A DNA stretch of 64,000 bases from Betaproteobacteria bacterium (GTDB taxonomy: Bacteria; Pseudomonadota; Gammaproteobacteria; Burkholderiales; Casimicrobiaceae), in contig JAAFJA010000008.1 of the NCBI GenBank assembly GCA_013298765.1, positions 62,001-126,000 on the forward strand, in the 5' to 3' direction. This document shows, piece by piece, positions 44,761 through 54,715 of the stretch. The position numbers and the translations under genes are program-made. The notes under the pieces were generated by a model, which was not told the DNA's origin, did not search any database, and saw only the letters and a program-made list of their open reading frames with translations. How positions within the stretch are numbered: the stretch's first letter is position 1; each line of letters opens with the position of its first letter.

Positions 44761-45996
44761 CTACTTCGTCTTCGCAGCCTTCACAAGCGCTGCCACGGCG
44801 TCCTTGCTCGACATGTTCGAGTTCATGAACTTCGCGACTACGTCAACAATCGCGCCCTGCGTTGCCGAGGGCACCGCCATACCGTGCGCAAAGGAGGGCA
44901 CCAAGCCACCGCTCTTCGCTGTTGCGTTGAAATCGACGATCGATTTCTTCGCGCATGCGTCGAACTTCGCGTCACTCATGCCCGACCGCACGGGGATCGA
45001 ACCTTTGTTCAGGTTGAACACTTCCTGGAACTCAGGAGACATGATCGCGGTGGCGAGATCGAGCTGACCTTTTTGAACGGCTGCGTCTTTCACTTTGAAC
45101 ATCGCAAACGAATCGATGTTGAACGTGTAGGCGTTAGCCGTACCCGGCGTTGGCACACAAGCGTAGTCTTTGCCCGCAACTTTATTTGCGGACGTAAATT
45201 CGCCTTTAGCCCAGTCGCCCATGAACTGCATGCCACCCTTGCCATTCATCACCATCGCAGTGGCAAGATTCCAATCGCGACCGGCAGCGTCTTTATCGAT
45301 GTAGGTTTTGATCTTCGCGAGCGTGTCGAACGATTTGAGCATCGTTGGCGAATCAATTGCTTTCGGATCAAGCTTAACCAGTGCATCGTTGAAAAACTTC
45401 GCGCCGCCGACACCGAGCACGACTGATTCGAACACCGTCGCGTCTTGCCACGGCTGACCGCCATGCGCAATGGCCGTCATACCAGCCGCCTTGAATTTGT
45501 CGGCGAGCGCGAAAAACTCGTCAAAATTGGTCGGCGCTTTGCCACCGGCCTTGTTCAACGCTTCCTGGTTGATCCAGAGCCAATTTACGCGATGCACGTT
45601 TACCGGTGCCGCGACGTATTTGCCTTTGTACTTCATCACATCGCCGACGACTTTCGGCAAAAGCTTGTCCCATTCGCCCGCCGCGCCCGAGATGTCAGCG
45701 AGCACACCCTGCTGCGCCCATTCTTGAATCGATGGGCCTTTGATCTGCGCGGCAACCGGGGCGTTGCCTGCCACCACACGCGCTTTGAGCGCCGTCATCG
45801 CAGCATCACCGCCGCCACCAGCCACCGCGAAGTCTTTCCACTTGTGGCCCTTGGCTTCCATCATTTTCTTGAGTTCAGCGACAGATTTCGCCTCACCGCC
45901 CGACGTCCACCAATGCAGCACTTCAACTTCGGCCGCGTACGATGCGCCTGCCACAAACGATGCTGCAATTGCAGCGGCGACAAACTTCAATTTCAT
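44761..45996 (-). CDS. Sugar-binding protein of CUT1 ABC transporter (glucose/mannose-like)
   Basis: 411 residues with an N-terminal signal peptide ending near SYAAE. EVEVLHWWTSGGEAKSVAEL and VAGNAPVAAQIKGPSIQEWA are typical of GtsA-like glucose/mannose binding proteins, as is VNVHRVNWLWINQEALNKAG. AAGGAGG lies four bases before the chosen ATG; an ATG at 46014 is too early. First gene of the operon, followed by the stem-loop. Specificity for glucose/mannose is inferred from similarity of motifs only. Confidence 0.9.
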   Translation of the reverse strand: MKLKFVAAAIAASFVAGASYAAEVEVLHWWTSGGEAKSVAELKKMMEAKGHKWKDFAVAGGGGDAAMTALKARVVAGNAPVAAQIKGPSIQEWAQQGVLADISGAAGEWDKLLPKVVGDVMKYKGKYVAAPVNVHRVNWLWINQEALNKAGGKAPTNFDEFFALADKFKAAGMTAIAHGGQPWQDATVFESVVLGVGGAKFFNDALVKLDPKAIDSPTMLKSFDTLAKIKTYIDKDAAGRDWNLATAMVMNGKGGMQFMGDWAKGEFTSANKVAGKDYACVPTPGTANAYTFNIDSFAMFKVKDAAVQKGQLDLATAIMSPEFQEVFNLNKGSIPVRSGMSDAKFDACAKKSIVDFNATAKSGGLVPSFAHGMAVPSATQGAIVDVVAKFMNSNMSSKDAVAALVKAAKTK

Positions 45997-46213
45997 AACT
46001 CCTCCTTGAGTCATCTAACTGTGTGAATACTCTCGCTTATGCGAATGACATAAAGTGTAGCCCGAAGCCACCGCGTGGGCTCACTGATGAGGCGGCCTCC
46101 GAGCCATTTTTCTAGATCAACCGGAACGCGTCAGCCGCTTGCTCGTCGTCTCGCTGCTCGCGGCTTCGCCCTCGCTGGTTCGCTGCGCGAACCGATCGCT
46201 CGCTCCTCGCACC
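45997..46213. other. Intergenic region between transporter and acyl-CoA synthetase genes
   Basis: No gene is supported. A GTGTAGCCCGAAGCCACCGC unit (46056-46080) resembles other repeats in the window. The promoter of the transporter operon should lie at its left end, but no clear -35/-10 pair was found. Confidence 0.5.
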
Positions 46214-47845
46214 CTACGCGAACTTGTAATCCTTGAACTGCTCGCGCAGCTTCGACTTTTGCATTTTTCCGGTTGCACCAAGCGGAATAGCATCGACAAA
46301 AAGCACATCATCCGGCACTTGCCATTTCGCGATTTTGCCTTCGTAGAACTTAAGCAATTCCTCTTTGCTGGGCACCGCGTCAGGCTTTTTCACAACGCAG
46401 AGCACCGGACGCTCATCCCACTTCGGATGCGGCAAACCGATGCAGGCGGCCATAAGAACGGCAGGATGCGCCATTGCGATATTTTCGATATCAATAGAGC
46501 TGATCCATTCGCCGCCGCTCTTGATCACATCTTTGCTGCGATCAGTAATTTGCATGTAGCCGTCGGGGTCGAGCGTGGCTACGTCTCCAGTGTGGAAGTA
46601 GCCCTCAGTGTCGAGAATCTTTGCGGGCTCTCTGAAATACTGATCGATGATCCACGGGCCGCGCACCATAAGATTGCCATACGCTTTGCCATCTCGCGGC
46701 AGCTCGATGCCCGCATCGTCCACGATCTTCATATCAACGCCAAACACCGCTCGACCTTGCTTGAGAAGCACAGAGCGCTGTGTGAGCCAGTCGGCCTCCA
46801 TGTGTTTCACCTTGAGTGTGCCGTATGTGCCAAGCGGACTCATTTCGGTCATACCCCAGGCATGATTCACGGTAACGCCGTATTTGTCTCGGAAGGCGTC
46901 GAGCATTGCGGGCGGGCAGGCTGAGCCGCCAATCGTTGTGCGCTTCATCGTGGAAAGCTTGAGACCATTCGCATCCATGTGGCCAAGAAGCATTTGCCAC
47001 ACAGTCGGAACGCCCGCGGAGAACGTGACGCGTTCGCCTTCAAACAATTCGTAGATCGACTTGCCGTCCAGCGCTGGGCCAGGGAACACCACTTTCGCCC
47101 CAACCATCGGCAGAAGATACGGCAAGCCCCAGGCGTTCACATGAAACATGGGCACTACGGGCAACACCGTATCGCGACCATTTACACCAATCGAATCGCT
47201 CGCTGCAGAGGCCATCGCGTGTAGCAGGGTTGAGCGATGAGAATAAAGTACGCCCTTAGGATTCCCTGTGGTACCGCTTGTGTAGCAGAGCGATGAGGCA
47301 AGATTCTCGTCAAACGTTGGCCAGCGGTAGCCGGTCGCTGCAGCCTGATGCGACGCGATCCATGATTCGTACGCAACCACATTGGGAACGCCATGATCAA
47401 CCGGAAGCGCACTCGCATCGCACAGCGCAACATAGTGCTTCACCGTCGGGCACTTAGGTGCAATCGCTTTGATGAGCGGCAAGAAGGTCATGTCGAAACA
47501 TAGCACCTCGTCTTCCGCGTGATTGACGATCCATGCCATTTGATCTGGATGGAGACGCGGGTTGACGGTGTGCAGCACGCGCCCAGAACCCGACACGCCG
47601 TAGTAGAGCTCGAAGTGCCGATAGCCATTCCACGCCAGGGTGGCGACGCGCGCGCTTTGCGCGAGCCCCCACGCATCGAGCGCGCAGGCGACGGCTCGTG
47701 CACGCTTTGCAACATCTGCGTAGTGGGTTCGGTGGATGTCGCCTTCGACGCGGCGAGAGACGACTTCGGTGTCGCCGTGGTAGAGCGCCGCAAATTCGAT
47801 GATGTTCGAAATCAGTAACGGCTGCGACTGCATGAGTCCGAGCAT
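46214..47845 (-). CDS. Acyl-CoA synthetase (AMP-forming), DmdB/medium-chain type
   Basis: 543 residues from [10 protein letters not shown], chosen because AAGGAGG lies four bases upstream; the ORF extends further without support. AMP-binding motifs are [32 protein letters not shown] and [24 protein letters not shown], with the catalytic lysine in [13 protein letters not shown]. It resembles 3-methylmercaptopropionyl-CoA ligase/fatty-acyl-CoA synthetases. The exact acid is not evident. It lies downstream of the gentisate genes but after a 278-bp gap, so probably has its own promoter. Confidence 0.9.
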   Translation of the reverse strand: MLGLMQSQPLLISNIIEFAALYHGDTEVVSRRVEGDIHRTHYADVAKRARAVACALDAWGLAQSARVATLAWNGYRHFELYYGVSGSGRVLHTVNPRLHPDQMAWIVNHAEDEVLCFDMTFLPLIKAIAPKCPTVKHYVALCDASALPVDHGVPNVVAYESWIASHQAAATGYRWPTFDENLASSLCYTSGTTGNPKGVLYSHRSTLLHAMASAASDSIGVNGRDTVLPVVPMFHVNAWGLPYLLPMVGAKVVFPGPALDGKSIYELFEGERVTFSAGVPTVWQMLLGHMDANGLKLSTMKRTTIGGSACPPAMLDAFRDKYGVTVNHAWGMTEMSPLGTYGTLKVKHMEADWLTQRSVLLKQGRAVFGVDMKIVDDAGIELPRDGKAYGNLMVRGPWIIDQYFREPAKILDTEGYFHTGDVATLDPDGYMQITDRSKDVIKSGGEWISSIDIENIAMAHPAVLMAACIGLPHPKWDERPVLCVVKKPDAVPSKEELLKFYEGKIAKWQVPDDVLFVDAIPLGATGKMQKSKLREQFKDYKFA

Positions 47846-48123
47846 GGATCCTCCTTTTTCTAATCGAATGCGAATGTAGAACAAAGCCGCCTTGCCTCAG
47901 AGACGGGTTCGCCATACTTTCGACTAGAAATGAAGAATTTGCTTCAAATAATACGCTCACTTCGACTTTGCGACGAGACTAGGGATCGATAAATAGTAAT
48001 TTCTATTATTTATTTTTTGTCGCGCTAGCCCTTATAAAACGTGAGCTCCCTTGATTAAGTTGCTACCAACCGGAAGCATTCCGCGCTTCTCCACGGTCGC
48101 TTCCGCTCGCACTGATCAATCGG
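47846..48123. other. Intergenic region upstream of the acyl-CoA synthetase gene
   Basis: No gene is supported. It is A/T-rich around 47990-48020, where a promoter for the synthetase gene is likely. TGAAG-CAAATT-CTTCA style symmetry near 47937-47952 is weak. A diverged member of the TTTTAAT-loop hairpins lies at 48026-48050. Confidence 0.4.
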
Positions 48124-48822
48124 CTAATCCGAGATAAGGACAGTGAGCGACTCGCATCCAACCGAGCTTGCGCGCATCACATCACCGCGCACGACTGCAG
48201 CGACGCCTTCAGGCGTGCCGGTCATGATGAGGTCACCCGGCTGCAATTCCCAAGCCGCGCTCAAATGCTCGATGATCTCGTTCACGCTCCAAATCAGTTT
48301 CGCGACGTCACTCTTCTGCGTGGTTTTTCCGTTCACGGTCAATTCGATCGCGCCCTCGGTCACGATACCGCTCTTGGCAACCGGCGTGATCGGCCCAATC
48401 GGCGCGGATTGATCAAACGCTTTACCGATTTCCCATGGACGGCCCTGCTTTTTAGCTTCGCCTTGTAGGTCACGGCGCGTCATGTCGAGCCCCACGGCGT
48501 AACCAAACACGTGGCTCGGCGCATCGGCTGCGCTAATGTTTTTCCCAGCTTTGCCGATGGCAACGACCAGCTCAACTTCATGGTGCAAGTTTTGAGTGAG
48601 AGTCGGATACGGGATCGACACCGTTTCACCGCCCGCAGCCGGCACGACGGCATCCGCAGGTTTCAAGAAGAAGAACGGCGGTTCGCGTCCTGTGAAACCC
48701 ATTTCTTGAGCGTGCTCAACATAGTTTCGACCGACGCAGTACACACGACGAATCGGAAAACGATCATTGCTTCCAACGATTGCCAGGGAATTCACAGGGG
48801 AAGGCGCAAAAACAAAACTCAT
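48124..48822 (-). CDS. FAH-family hydrolase (fumaryl-/maleylpyruvate hydrolase-like)
   Basis: 232 residues. The metal ligands of the fumarylacetoacetate-hydrolase fold are in HHEVELVVAIGKAG and GYAVGLDMTRRD, and PGDLIMTGTPEGVA completes the site. RVYCVGRNYVEHAQEMGF is the usual opening. Next to gentisate dioxygenase it should cleave maleylpyruvate or fumarylpyruvate to pyruvate and a C4 acid, as NagK does. Starts 33 bp after the dioxygenase gene. Confidence 0.88.
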   Translation of the reverse strand: MSFVFAPSPVNSLAIVGSNDRFPIRRVYCVGRNYVEHAQEMGFTGREPPFFFLKPADAVVPAAGGETVSIPYPTLTQNLHHEVELVVAIGKAGKNISAADAPSHVFGYAVGLDMTRRDLQGEAKKQGRPWEIGKAFDQSAPIGPITPVAKSGIVTEGAIELTVNGKTTQKSDVAKLIWSVNEIIEHLSAAWELQPGDLIMTGTPEGVAAVVRGDVMRASSVGCESLTVLISD

Positions 48823-48855
48823 ATCAACCTCAAAAAATAGAACGACTGTGACTCA

Positions 48856-49920
48856 CTACTCACCGCTCACTGCAAACCGCTCTTCTCTCCAAACCCCCAT
48901 CGCCTGCTGAACAGCTCGATCAGAGAATGAAAACAATACACAAGCTTCAGTACATGAAAACGCAACCGTACACCACGATGGAATAACGAACTGATCGCGT
49001 GGCGAAAAACTGAACGTCCACGCCTGCTCGCCTCGCGAAATCGTTGCAACGCCGCTACCTTCAACGACGCTAAACACAGCGCCATCGGTTTGCCGATACG
49101 GCTTGCCAGAAAACCCCCGCGGAAGGAGCTGCAAGAACGTTGCAATGGTTGGCATTGGCGAGCCGCCTGTCGCTGGGTTTACATAGCGCAGTTTCACGCC
49201 GTCGTATTCATCGATGGCTTGATCACGTGCGAGCTTTTCAAGCGCCTCGCGGGAGCGCGCGTAGGGATAGGAAAAAATGGGAGAGGTTATGCCGTGTGGC
49301 GCATCGTAGCGAAGCGGCAACATGTTTGCGCCGTAGCGGGCAAAACTGTTGCCTTCCGGCTTGGTAACGTGCTGTTGCGCCGCGGTTGCATTCTCAGCGA
49401 AGCCCGCATCAAAGAAGCGCAGCATTGGAATATCGAGACCGTCTAGCCACACCACAGGCCCGCTTGCCTCGCTGCCGTGATCATGCCAAGTCCAGCTAGG
49501 TGTAATGATGAAGTCGCCCGGATGCATCGTCGTTCGCTCGCCATTTACAGCGGTGAACGCTCCGGAACCCTCGACGACAAATCGAAGCGCGCTTTGCGTA
49601 TGGCGATGGCTTGGCGCAACTTCGCGGGGAAGAATCAGTTGCAAACCTGCGTAGAGCGATTGCGTAATTGCACTCTGGCCGCGAAGCGCGGGGTTCTCGA
49701 GAATCAGCACGCGGCGAACCGCTTCTTCTGCAGTGATTGCTTCGCCGGCGCGCATGAGAAATGGCCGAACCTCGTCGTACTTCCAGTGCGCTGGGATGCA
49801 CGGCGAGTTCGGCTCGCGCGGCACGAGCGCATGCAGCACCTCCCACAGTGGCGTGAGGTTAAGCGGCGACATCGCCTCGTAGAGTGCAGCGCGTTCAGGA
49901 CTTTGTGGTTTCGCGTTCAT
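48856..49920 (-). CDS. Gentisate 1,2-dioxygenase
   Basis: 354 residues, a bicupin. Iron ligands lie in [15 protein letters not shown] (HxH), and [18 protein letters not shown] carries the other histidine, with a C-terminal cupin [14 protein letters not shown]. The [21 protein letters not shown] opening is typical of this enzyme. It opens gentisate to maleylpyruvate. It lies between the monooxygenase that makes gentisate and the hydrolase that uses its product. Confidence 0.93.
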   Translation of the reverse strand: MNAKPQSPERAALYEAMSPLNLTPLWEVLHALVPREPNSPCIPAHWKYDEVRPFLMRAGEAITAEEAVRRVLILENPALRGQSAITQSLYAGLQLILPREVAPSHRHTQSALRFVVEGSGAFTAVNGERTTMHPGDFIITPSWTWHDHGSEASGPVVWLDGLDIPMLRFFDAGFAENATAAQQHVTKPEGNSFARYGANMLPLRYDAPHGITSPIFSYPYARSREALEKLARDQAIDEYDGVKLRYVNPATGGSPMPTIATFLQLLPRGFSGKPYRQTDGAVFSVVEGSGVATISRGEQAWTFSFSPRDQFVIPSWCTVAFSCTEACVLFSFSDRAVQQAMGVWREERFAVSGE

Positions 49921-49938
49921 TGCCGTTGCCGTTAGAGA

Positions 49939-51132
49939 TCATTGAGCAAACATGGCTGCTGGGTCAATGCCGTCGTACATCCACTTCAACCCAGCGAACC
50001 CAGCGCTCTCTTTTCCACTTTGAAATAGGTGATTGCGCAGCTCGCGTGTCACACCACTCGCATGATAAATATCGCCATAAAAACGTGCAGTAAGCTGTAC
50101 GCGGGCGGTGCGTAGATAGCGTGCTTTCTCGTAGGCTTTGAACGCATCGGCGATTGAATCATTCGCACGTAGCGCTTCGCGCAAGACGCAGGCATCCTCA
50201 ATCGCCTGGCCCGCGCCTTGCGCCAAGTATTGCAGCATCGGATGCGCGGCATCGCCGAGGAGAGTTACTTGACCTTTACTCCAGCCTTTAACCGGCTCGC
50301 GATCACAGAGAACCCACATTTTCCACACGTTAATCTTTTGCAACAGCTCTTGAACGGGCGACACTGCATCGGTGAAACGCGCCTTCAGCTCATCAATATC
50401 ACCGAAGGTATTCCAGCCCTCTTCGTACTTATCGCTGTGAAACACCGCGACTAAGTTGTAGAGTTCACCCCGGCGTAGCGGATAGGTAACAAGATGCGTT
50501 TTCTCGCCGCCCCAAAGCTCTACCTCGTTGCGCCAAAGATGGCTCGGCACCTCATCTCGTTTGAGCACAGCGCGATACGCAATGTGGCCAGAGACGCGCG
50601 GTTTGCCATCGCCGATGATAGTTTCTCTAATTCGCGACCACATGCCATCGGCGCCAATCAGCGCGTCACCTTCATGCTCGCCTCCCTCTGTCAAGCTCAC
50701 TTTGACGCGATCAGCCAACTGGCTGAATGATTCAATGCGAGCTGATGTCAGAAGCTCGATGTTTCCGAGCGCACGACACGCGTTGAGCAACACCTCATGT
50801 AAATCAGCCCGATAGATCACGCCATAGGGATAACCGTAGGCGGCTTTTGCAGCATCAGCTAAGGGCACGCGCACGACTTGCGCACCCGTTCGAACATCTC
50901 GCATACCTAAATGCGTTGGATAGCTCGCGACGCGATCAATCGCGGAGGTCAGCCCCAAATAATCAAACATGCGAAAGATGTTTGGGCCAAGCTGAATGCC
51001 CGCACCGATCTCGCCGAATGATTCAGCCTGTTCAAGAACCGTTACTCGATGCGCGTCGCGCGCGAGCACGAGCGCGGCTGCGAGCCCGCCGATGCCGCCA
51101 CCGGCAATCAGTATTTGCAGTTCGCGATTCAT
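49939..51132 (-). CDS. 3-hydroxybenzoate 6-monooxygenase-like flavoprotein
   Basis: 397 residues. IAGGGIGGLAAALVLAR is the FAD Rossmann motif, ALIGADGMWSRIR the DG motif, and VTLLGDAAHPMLQYLAQGAGQ the GD motif of class A flavin monooxygenases. The neighbour gentisate dioxygenase makes 3-hydroxybenzoate 6-hydroxylase the best choice; salicylate hydroxylase is the main alternative, since the folds are alike. First gene of the gentisate operon, divergent from marR. Confidence 0.88.
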   Translation of the reverse strand: MNRELQILIAGGGIGGLAAALVLARDAHRVTVLEQAESFGEIGAGIQLGPNIFRMFDYLGLTSAIDRVASYPTHLGMRDVRTGAQVVRVPLADAAKAAYGYPYGVIYRADLHEVLLNACRALGNIELLTSARIESFSQLADRVKVSLTEGGEHEGDALIGADGMWSRIRETIIGDGKPRVSGHIAYRAVLKRDEVPSHLWRNEVELWGGEKTHLVTYPLRRGELYNLVAVFHSDKYEEGWNTFGDIDELKARFTDAVSPVQELLQKINVWKMWVLCDREPVKGWSKGQVTLLGDAAHPMLQYLAQGAGQAIEDACVLREALRANDSIADAFKAYEKARYLRTARVQLTARFYGDIYHASGVTRELRNHLFQSGKESAGFAGLKWMYDGIDPAAMFAQ

Positions 51133-51178
51133 CTTAATTTTTTCTGCAGGGAGTTACGCCACGATTATCGATAAGCTT

Positions 51179-51191
51179 ACTTATAATAAGT
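51179..51191. promoter_or_regulatory. Probable MarR operator
   Basis: ACTTAT-A-ATAAGT is a perfect palindrome with one central base in the 85-bp divergent spacer between the monooxygenase and marR genes. MarR proteins bind such A/T-rich palindromes. Related half-sites (ACTTAC) flank it. It could silence both genes until an aromatic acid binds the regulator. Confidence 0.6.
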
Positions 51192-51217
51192 GTACTTACT
51201 ACCTTCTCCGTTTGCAA

Positions 51218-51727
51218 ATGCAGATTTCGAAAGCTCTCGCCGAATCGCGTACGCATATAAAGCAAAACGCGTTCGATATTCATTCCGTACCGGGCCACTT
51301 GATTCGCCGCGCGCAGCAGATCGCGGTGGCGATTTTTGCGGAGGAAACCACCGAATCGGGGCTCACGCCGATACAGTTTGCACTTCTGGCCGAACTTGAG
51401 CGCACGTCCGGCGCCGATCAGGTCACGCTGGCTGCGCTCATTGCAGTCGACGTCGCAACCTTTGGCCAGGTTGCCACACGTCTTGAGGAGCGTGGACTCG
51501 TCGCACGCGAGAGCGATCCCGAGGATCGTCGCCGAAAGCGTTTGACGCTCACGACCGCGGGACGCGCCTGCCTCAAGCGCTCGATCCCGGCAGTGCTATC
51601 AACGCAAGAGCGCATCCTCGCCCCGCTCGACACGTCAGAGCGACGGGAGCTTTGTAGACTTCTCTCGAAACTCGTGGAACAGAATAATGAGTCAAGCCGA
51701 GCGCCGATGAGGCGGGCAGCGGTCTAG
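51218..51727 (+). CDS. MarR-family transcriptional regulator
   Basis: 169 residues from ATG at 51218; the longer ORF from 50996 overlaps the divergent gene. LTPIQFALLAELERTSG, DQVTLAALIAVDVATFGQVATRLEERGLV and ESDPEDRRRKRLTLTTAG are the winged-helix signature of MarR proteins. It diverges from the gentisate operon, so it is the likely aromatic-acid sensor. The Shine-Dalgarno is weak. Confidence 0.9.
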   Translation: MQISKALAESRTHIKQNAFDIHSVPGHLIRRAQQIAVAIFAEETTESGLTPIQFALLAELERTSGADQVTLAALIAVDVATFGQVATRLEERGLVARESDPEDRRRKRLTLTTAGRACLKRSIPAVLSTQERILAPLDTSERRELCRLLSKLVEQNNESSRAPMRRAAV

Positions 51728-52343
51728 CGAGGCAACCCCCCTTACGCCGCTGCGTGAAGAGTTCGCACGCGCCAAAACTGAACAACACACGGCGATCCGG
51801 CGCCCCGCCCGGTAGCCGATTGTTTCAATACGGCTAGCGCCGCTTAGTCCCTGTATTTAGTGGGTCTGCCACAAAATTTTTGGGAATTGTCTATGTCTTT
51901 TCTTCAACGTCGCCCCCATTGAATCTGGCTTTCCGATCCGTTCGCATTGACTCCGACACGCAATCGAATCGGGCGGCAAGTCAAGATGACCAAGTCGGCT
52001 GCAGCATCAAGAATCATGGCCGTGAGCAGCTCACATGGGGACGCATGCCAAGAGCATAAATCCGGTTCGCCTTCCAGCAAGTCATGGGCATTCCCCTTGT
52101 CAGCTCGAAGACTTCGAGCTGCCGGCGCAAACTGCGCGCCGTACGACAGTTACAGTTCGTAGACGTTTCAACCTGACACGCTGGCGCAGCAATCCGCATT
52201 GAATTTCATGCAGACGCATTGGCGAAAACTCGAGCGCTCCCCGGCTACTTCCGAAAATTGACCTGCGCAAACGCGAATAAGTCAGTAACGACGCCTAAAA
52301 TAGAAAATATTCTAGATATACAAGAAAATCCCGGGGGACCAGA
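51728..52343. other. 616-bp region with no supported gene
   Basis: No gene is convincing here. Two short ORFs (51947-52162 plus, 52014-52199 minus) lack a ribosome site and recognisable sequence. The palindrome-like CGGCTAGCGCC with TAGTCCC-(TATTTAG)-GGGT near 51831-51858 may be a diverged member of the hairpin family. The last 80 bases before the cyclase gene are A/T-rich and could be its promoter. It may hold remnants of an old insertion, but none could be identified. Confidence 0.5.
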
Positions 52344-54308
52344 TTGGCAGATCGCTGGCAAGCGCTGGCTGAACGCAGAATCGTGCCAATAGCGACGATC
52401 CGTGCGGTTGCCGTCGCTCTCGTAAGTTCGCTCTCGTTTAGTTCGATCGCATCGGTCACTCAGGGCGATATTCGCGAAGCTGAGTCGACTCGCTACGCGA
52501 CCGGCCCATTGCTTTTTGATTATGCGCAAAGGCTAGCGCAGCGACTCACGCCAGATACGCCGCCGGAAATCATTTTGGACAGCGTGAACCTGCTCGCGCG
52601 AGCATGCGTCGAGATTGGGCGTGGCGATATCGCGTTGAATGCACTTTCTAACGCCATTACGCTCGCCGCACAGATCAACGATCCCATGCGTCTGGCAACG
52701 TTGAAACAAGCGCGTTCACGTGCAAAGTTTTTCATGGGACTTGAAGCGGAAGCTGCCGTCGAAAGCAGCGAGGCAATGAGCGCGCAGCGCGCCATCGCTC
52801 CGAGCTTCGCAGAACATCCTGACCCAACGCGACTGATCGATGAGCTTTTCGACTACGCAACGATTCAGCGCGCTGTAGGCGGCGACGGCAATTCGATCTC
52901 CTCGCTGCGGCTCATTGAGCGTCTGTTGCCGCTGTCCAGAGTGCGCGCACGTCATGAAATCGGACTCGACTTCGGGCTCGCTGACATATTGCAGTCCTTC
53001 GCCGACTACGAGCCGGCACGAAAGCGACTTCTGTCTGCTCTTGAAAAGGCGGAGCGTTCGGGTGAAATCGGATGGCTTCTAGAGCTCCTCCACGCACTCA
53101 CCATCAACGAATTGGACCGCGGCGATCTTGTTGCAGCTGAGCGATCCGCGACCCGCCATCTCGACACTTCACGCCAGCAAAACAGTCGCCTTGGCGAGGC
53201 GAATGCTGCTCTGAGTTTGGCAGAAATTCATCGGCTCCAGCAAGACAGCGCCCGTGCCTACGCCCGTGCGGCTGAGGCTGTACGCCTGCATGACCGTCTA
53301 GACGATGCACTTGTGCGTGCAAGCGCGCGACGTGAGCTCGCGCTTGCGGCAGCTGCAACGGGTCGAGTAGAAGAAGCAAAAAAGCTTCTCGCGGAAATGT
53401 TGGCGCTTCGCCCAGAGAACTCGAGCGATCATTGGGCGCATCGCGCAGCACAGTTGCGCACTCAAATTGCAATCGCAAGTAAAAACGGGAGTGATGCTAT
53501 TGCGCTTCGCGCGCGCGAGGAGCTTCTAGCCTACAAGCGGCAAGCCTCCGTTACGGCTGCGCAGATCCGAGCTCTGCGCGAATATCATGAGGTAAACGCG
53601 CGCGAGCTCGAACTCGAAGCGCTGCTGAAACAGAACGCAGTGAGTGAAGTCGTTATCAAGCGCGATCAGACCCGGATTTTCTGGCAACGTGTCGCGATCA
53701 CCGCCTCGCTCGCAACGCTGCTCGCAGTGGGCATCGCCCTCTTCCTCCTCGCGCGGCGAGCCAATTCGCTACGCGTTGCCGCCGAGACTGATGCGCTCAC
53801 GGGCGTTAACTCGCGCGCCGCGATTCTCGCCGCTGCAAACTCGCGATGTGCAGAGGCGCAGGCGAACGGGGAAAGCCTTGCCGTTTGTGTTTTGGATATT
53901 GATCGATTTAAGCAATTCAACGATACGTTCGGGCACGCTGTAGGCGATCGCGTGCTCGTGCATTGCGTAGACATCATCCGCAAAACGCTGCGTCGAAACG
54001 ATGCTGTTGGCAGAATAGGCGGAGATGAATTTCTTTTGGTACTGCGCTCTGTTAACGAAGCGAATGCACAGGTGATCATCGACCGGATAGTCGCAACCAT
54101 CGCTCGCGAACCTCTTCTGCACAACCGTGAACCCTTGTTCGTTAGCGTGAGCGCTGGGATCGCGGAGTTTGAACCGGGATCGGAGAGCTCGATGAAACAA
54201 CTCATTCAGCGCGCTGATCGGGCGCTACTCAATGCCAAGCAACGCGGAAAAAATCGCGTCGAGCGCTTCTCGATGATGGTGGAGCAACCTGCGATGGGCG
54301 TGGTCTGA
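52344..54308 (+). CDS. Diguanylate cyclase with TPR-like sensor region
   Basis: 654 residues. The TTG start has GGGGG six bases before. A hydrophobic N-terminus (18-40) is followed by about 380 residues of helical repeats resembling TPR, then a coiled coil, one membrane segment (446-468) and the GGDEF domain (485-650). GGDEF is intact at 559-563 (RIGGDEFLLVLR), and RRND upstream is a possible inhibitory I-site. The first half should lie in the periplasm. It should make cyclic di-GMP. No EAL domain is present. Signal and partners are unknown. Confidence 0.88.
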   Translation: MADRWQALAERRIVPIATIRAVAVALVSSLSFSSIASVTQGDIREAESTRYATGPLLFDYAQRLAQRLTPDTPPEIILDSVNLLARACVEIGRGDIALNALSNAITLAAQINDPMRLATLKQARSRAKFFMGLEAEAAVESSEAMSAQRAIAPSFAEHPDPTRLIDELFDYATIQRAVGGDGNSISSLRLIERLLPLSRVRARHEIGLDFGLADILQSFADYEPARKRLLSALEKAERSGEIGWLLELLHALTINELDRGDLVAAERSATRHLDTSRQQNSRLGEANAALSLAEIHRLQQDSARAYARAAEAVRLHDRLDDALVRASARRELALAAAATGRVEEAKKLLAEMLALRPENSSDHWAHRAAQLRTQIAIASKNGSDAIALRAREELLAYKRQASVTAAQIRALREYHEVNARELELEALLKQNAVSEVVIKRDQTRIFWQRVAITASLATLLAVGIALFLLARRANSLRVAAETDALTGVNSRAAILAAANSRCAEAQANGESLAVCVLDIDRFKQFNDTFGHAVGDRVLVHCVDIIRKTLRRNDAVGRIGGDEFLLVLRSVNEANAQVIIDRIVATIAREPLLHNREPLFVSVSAGIAEFEPGSESSMKQLIQRADRALLNAKQRGKNRVERFSMMVEQPAMGVV

Positions 54309-54563
54309 GGCGTGAGTTTGACTGCGAATAGCAAATCAACGAATTGAAGCAGCAGCGGTCTCGTACGGCTACGAACTCGCTCGTTTGCTCGGGTATGTTG
54401 CGAAACTCGATTAGGAAGGCTGTGCTGCGTTGCAATCCACGCGTCTGCCGCGATGCAGCGAAAGCCTGTGCCGTCTTGCGACGAGCGCCCGCAGCTCGAA
54501 AGTCTGTAGCGTTCGCTCACCCGCGCATGCGGCAGGCGCCTCTGGATCGCTTACATTTGACCT

Positions 54564-54603
54564 AAACCCATTTCCAATGTCACCCGGACATTGAAAATGG
54601 GTT

Positions 54604-54604
<1 letters not shown>
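54564..54604 (-). terminator. 18-bp stem-loop at the tRNA-Leu 3' end
   Basis: AAACCCATTT and following bases (54564-54581) pair with 54587-54604 with one mismatch, leaving a five-base loop. The outer arm includes the last A of the tRNA CCA, and a short TTT follows on the minus strand. This may act as terminator or as a processing signal for tRNA maturation. The preceding 54309-54563 has no gene. Confidence 0.65.
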
Positions 54605-54688
<84 letters not shown>

Positions 54689-54715
54689 ATTTCAGATTTC
54701 AACCGGAATTATAGA

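Noticed and set aside
50996-51217. Longer N-terminus for the MarR protein
   Set aside because: The added residues overlap the divergent monooxygenase gene and have no MarR-like sequence. The ATG at 51218 fits the family.
51947-52162. 71-residue ORF in the gap before the cyclase gene
   Set aside because: It has no ribosome site, no recognised family, and a competing ORF of similar size on the other strand. Nothing separates it from chance.
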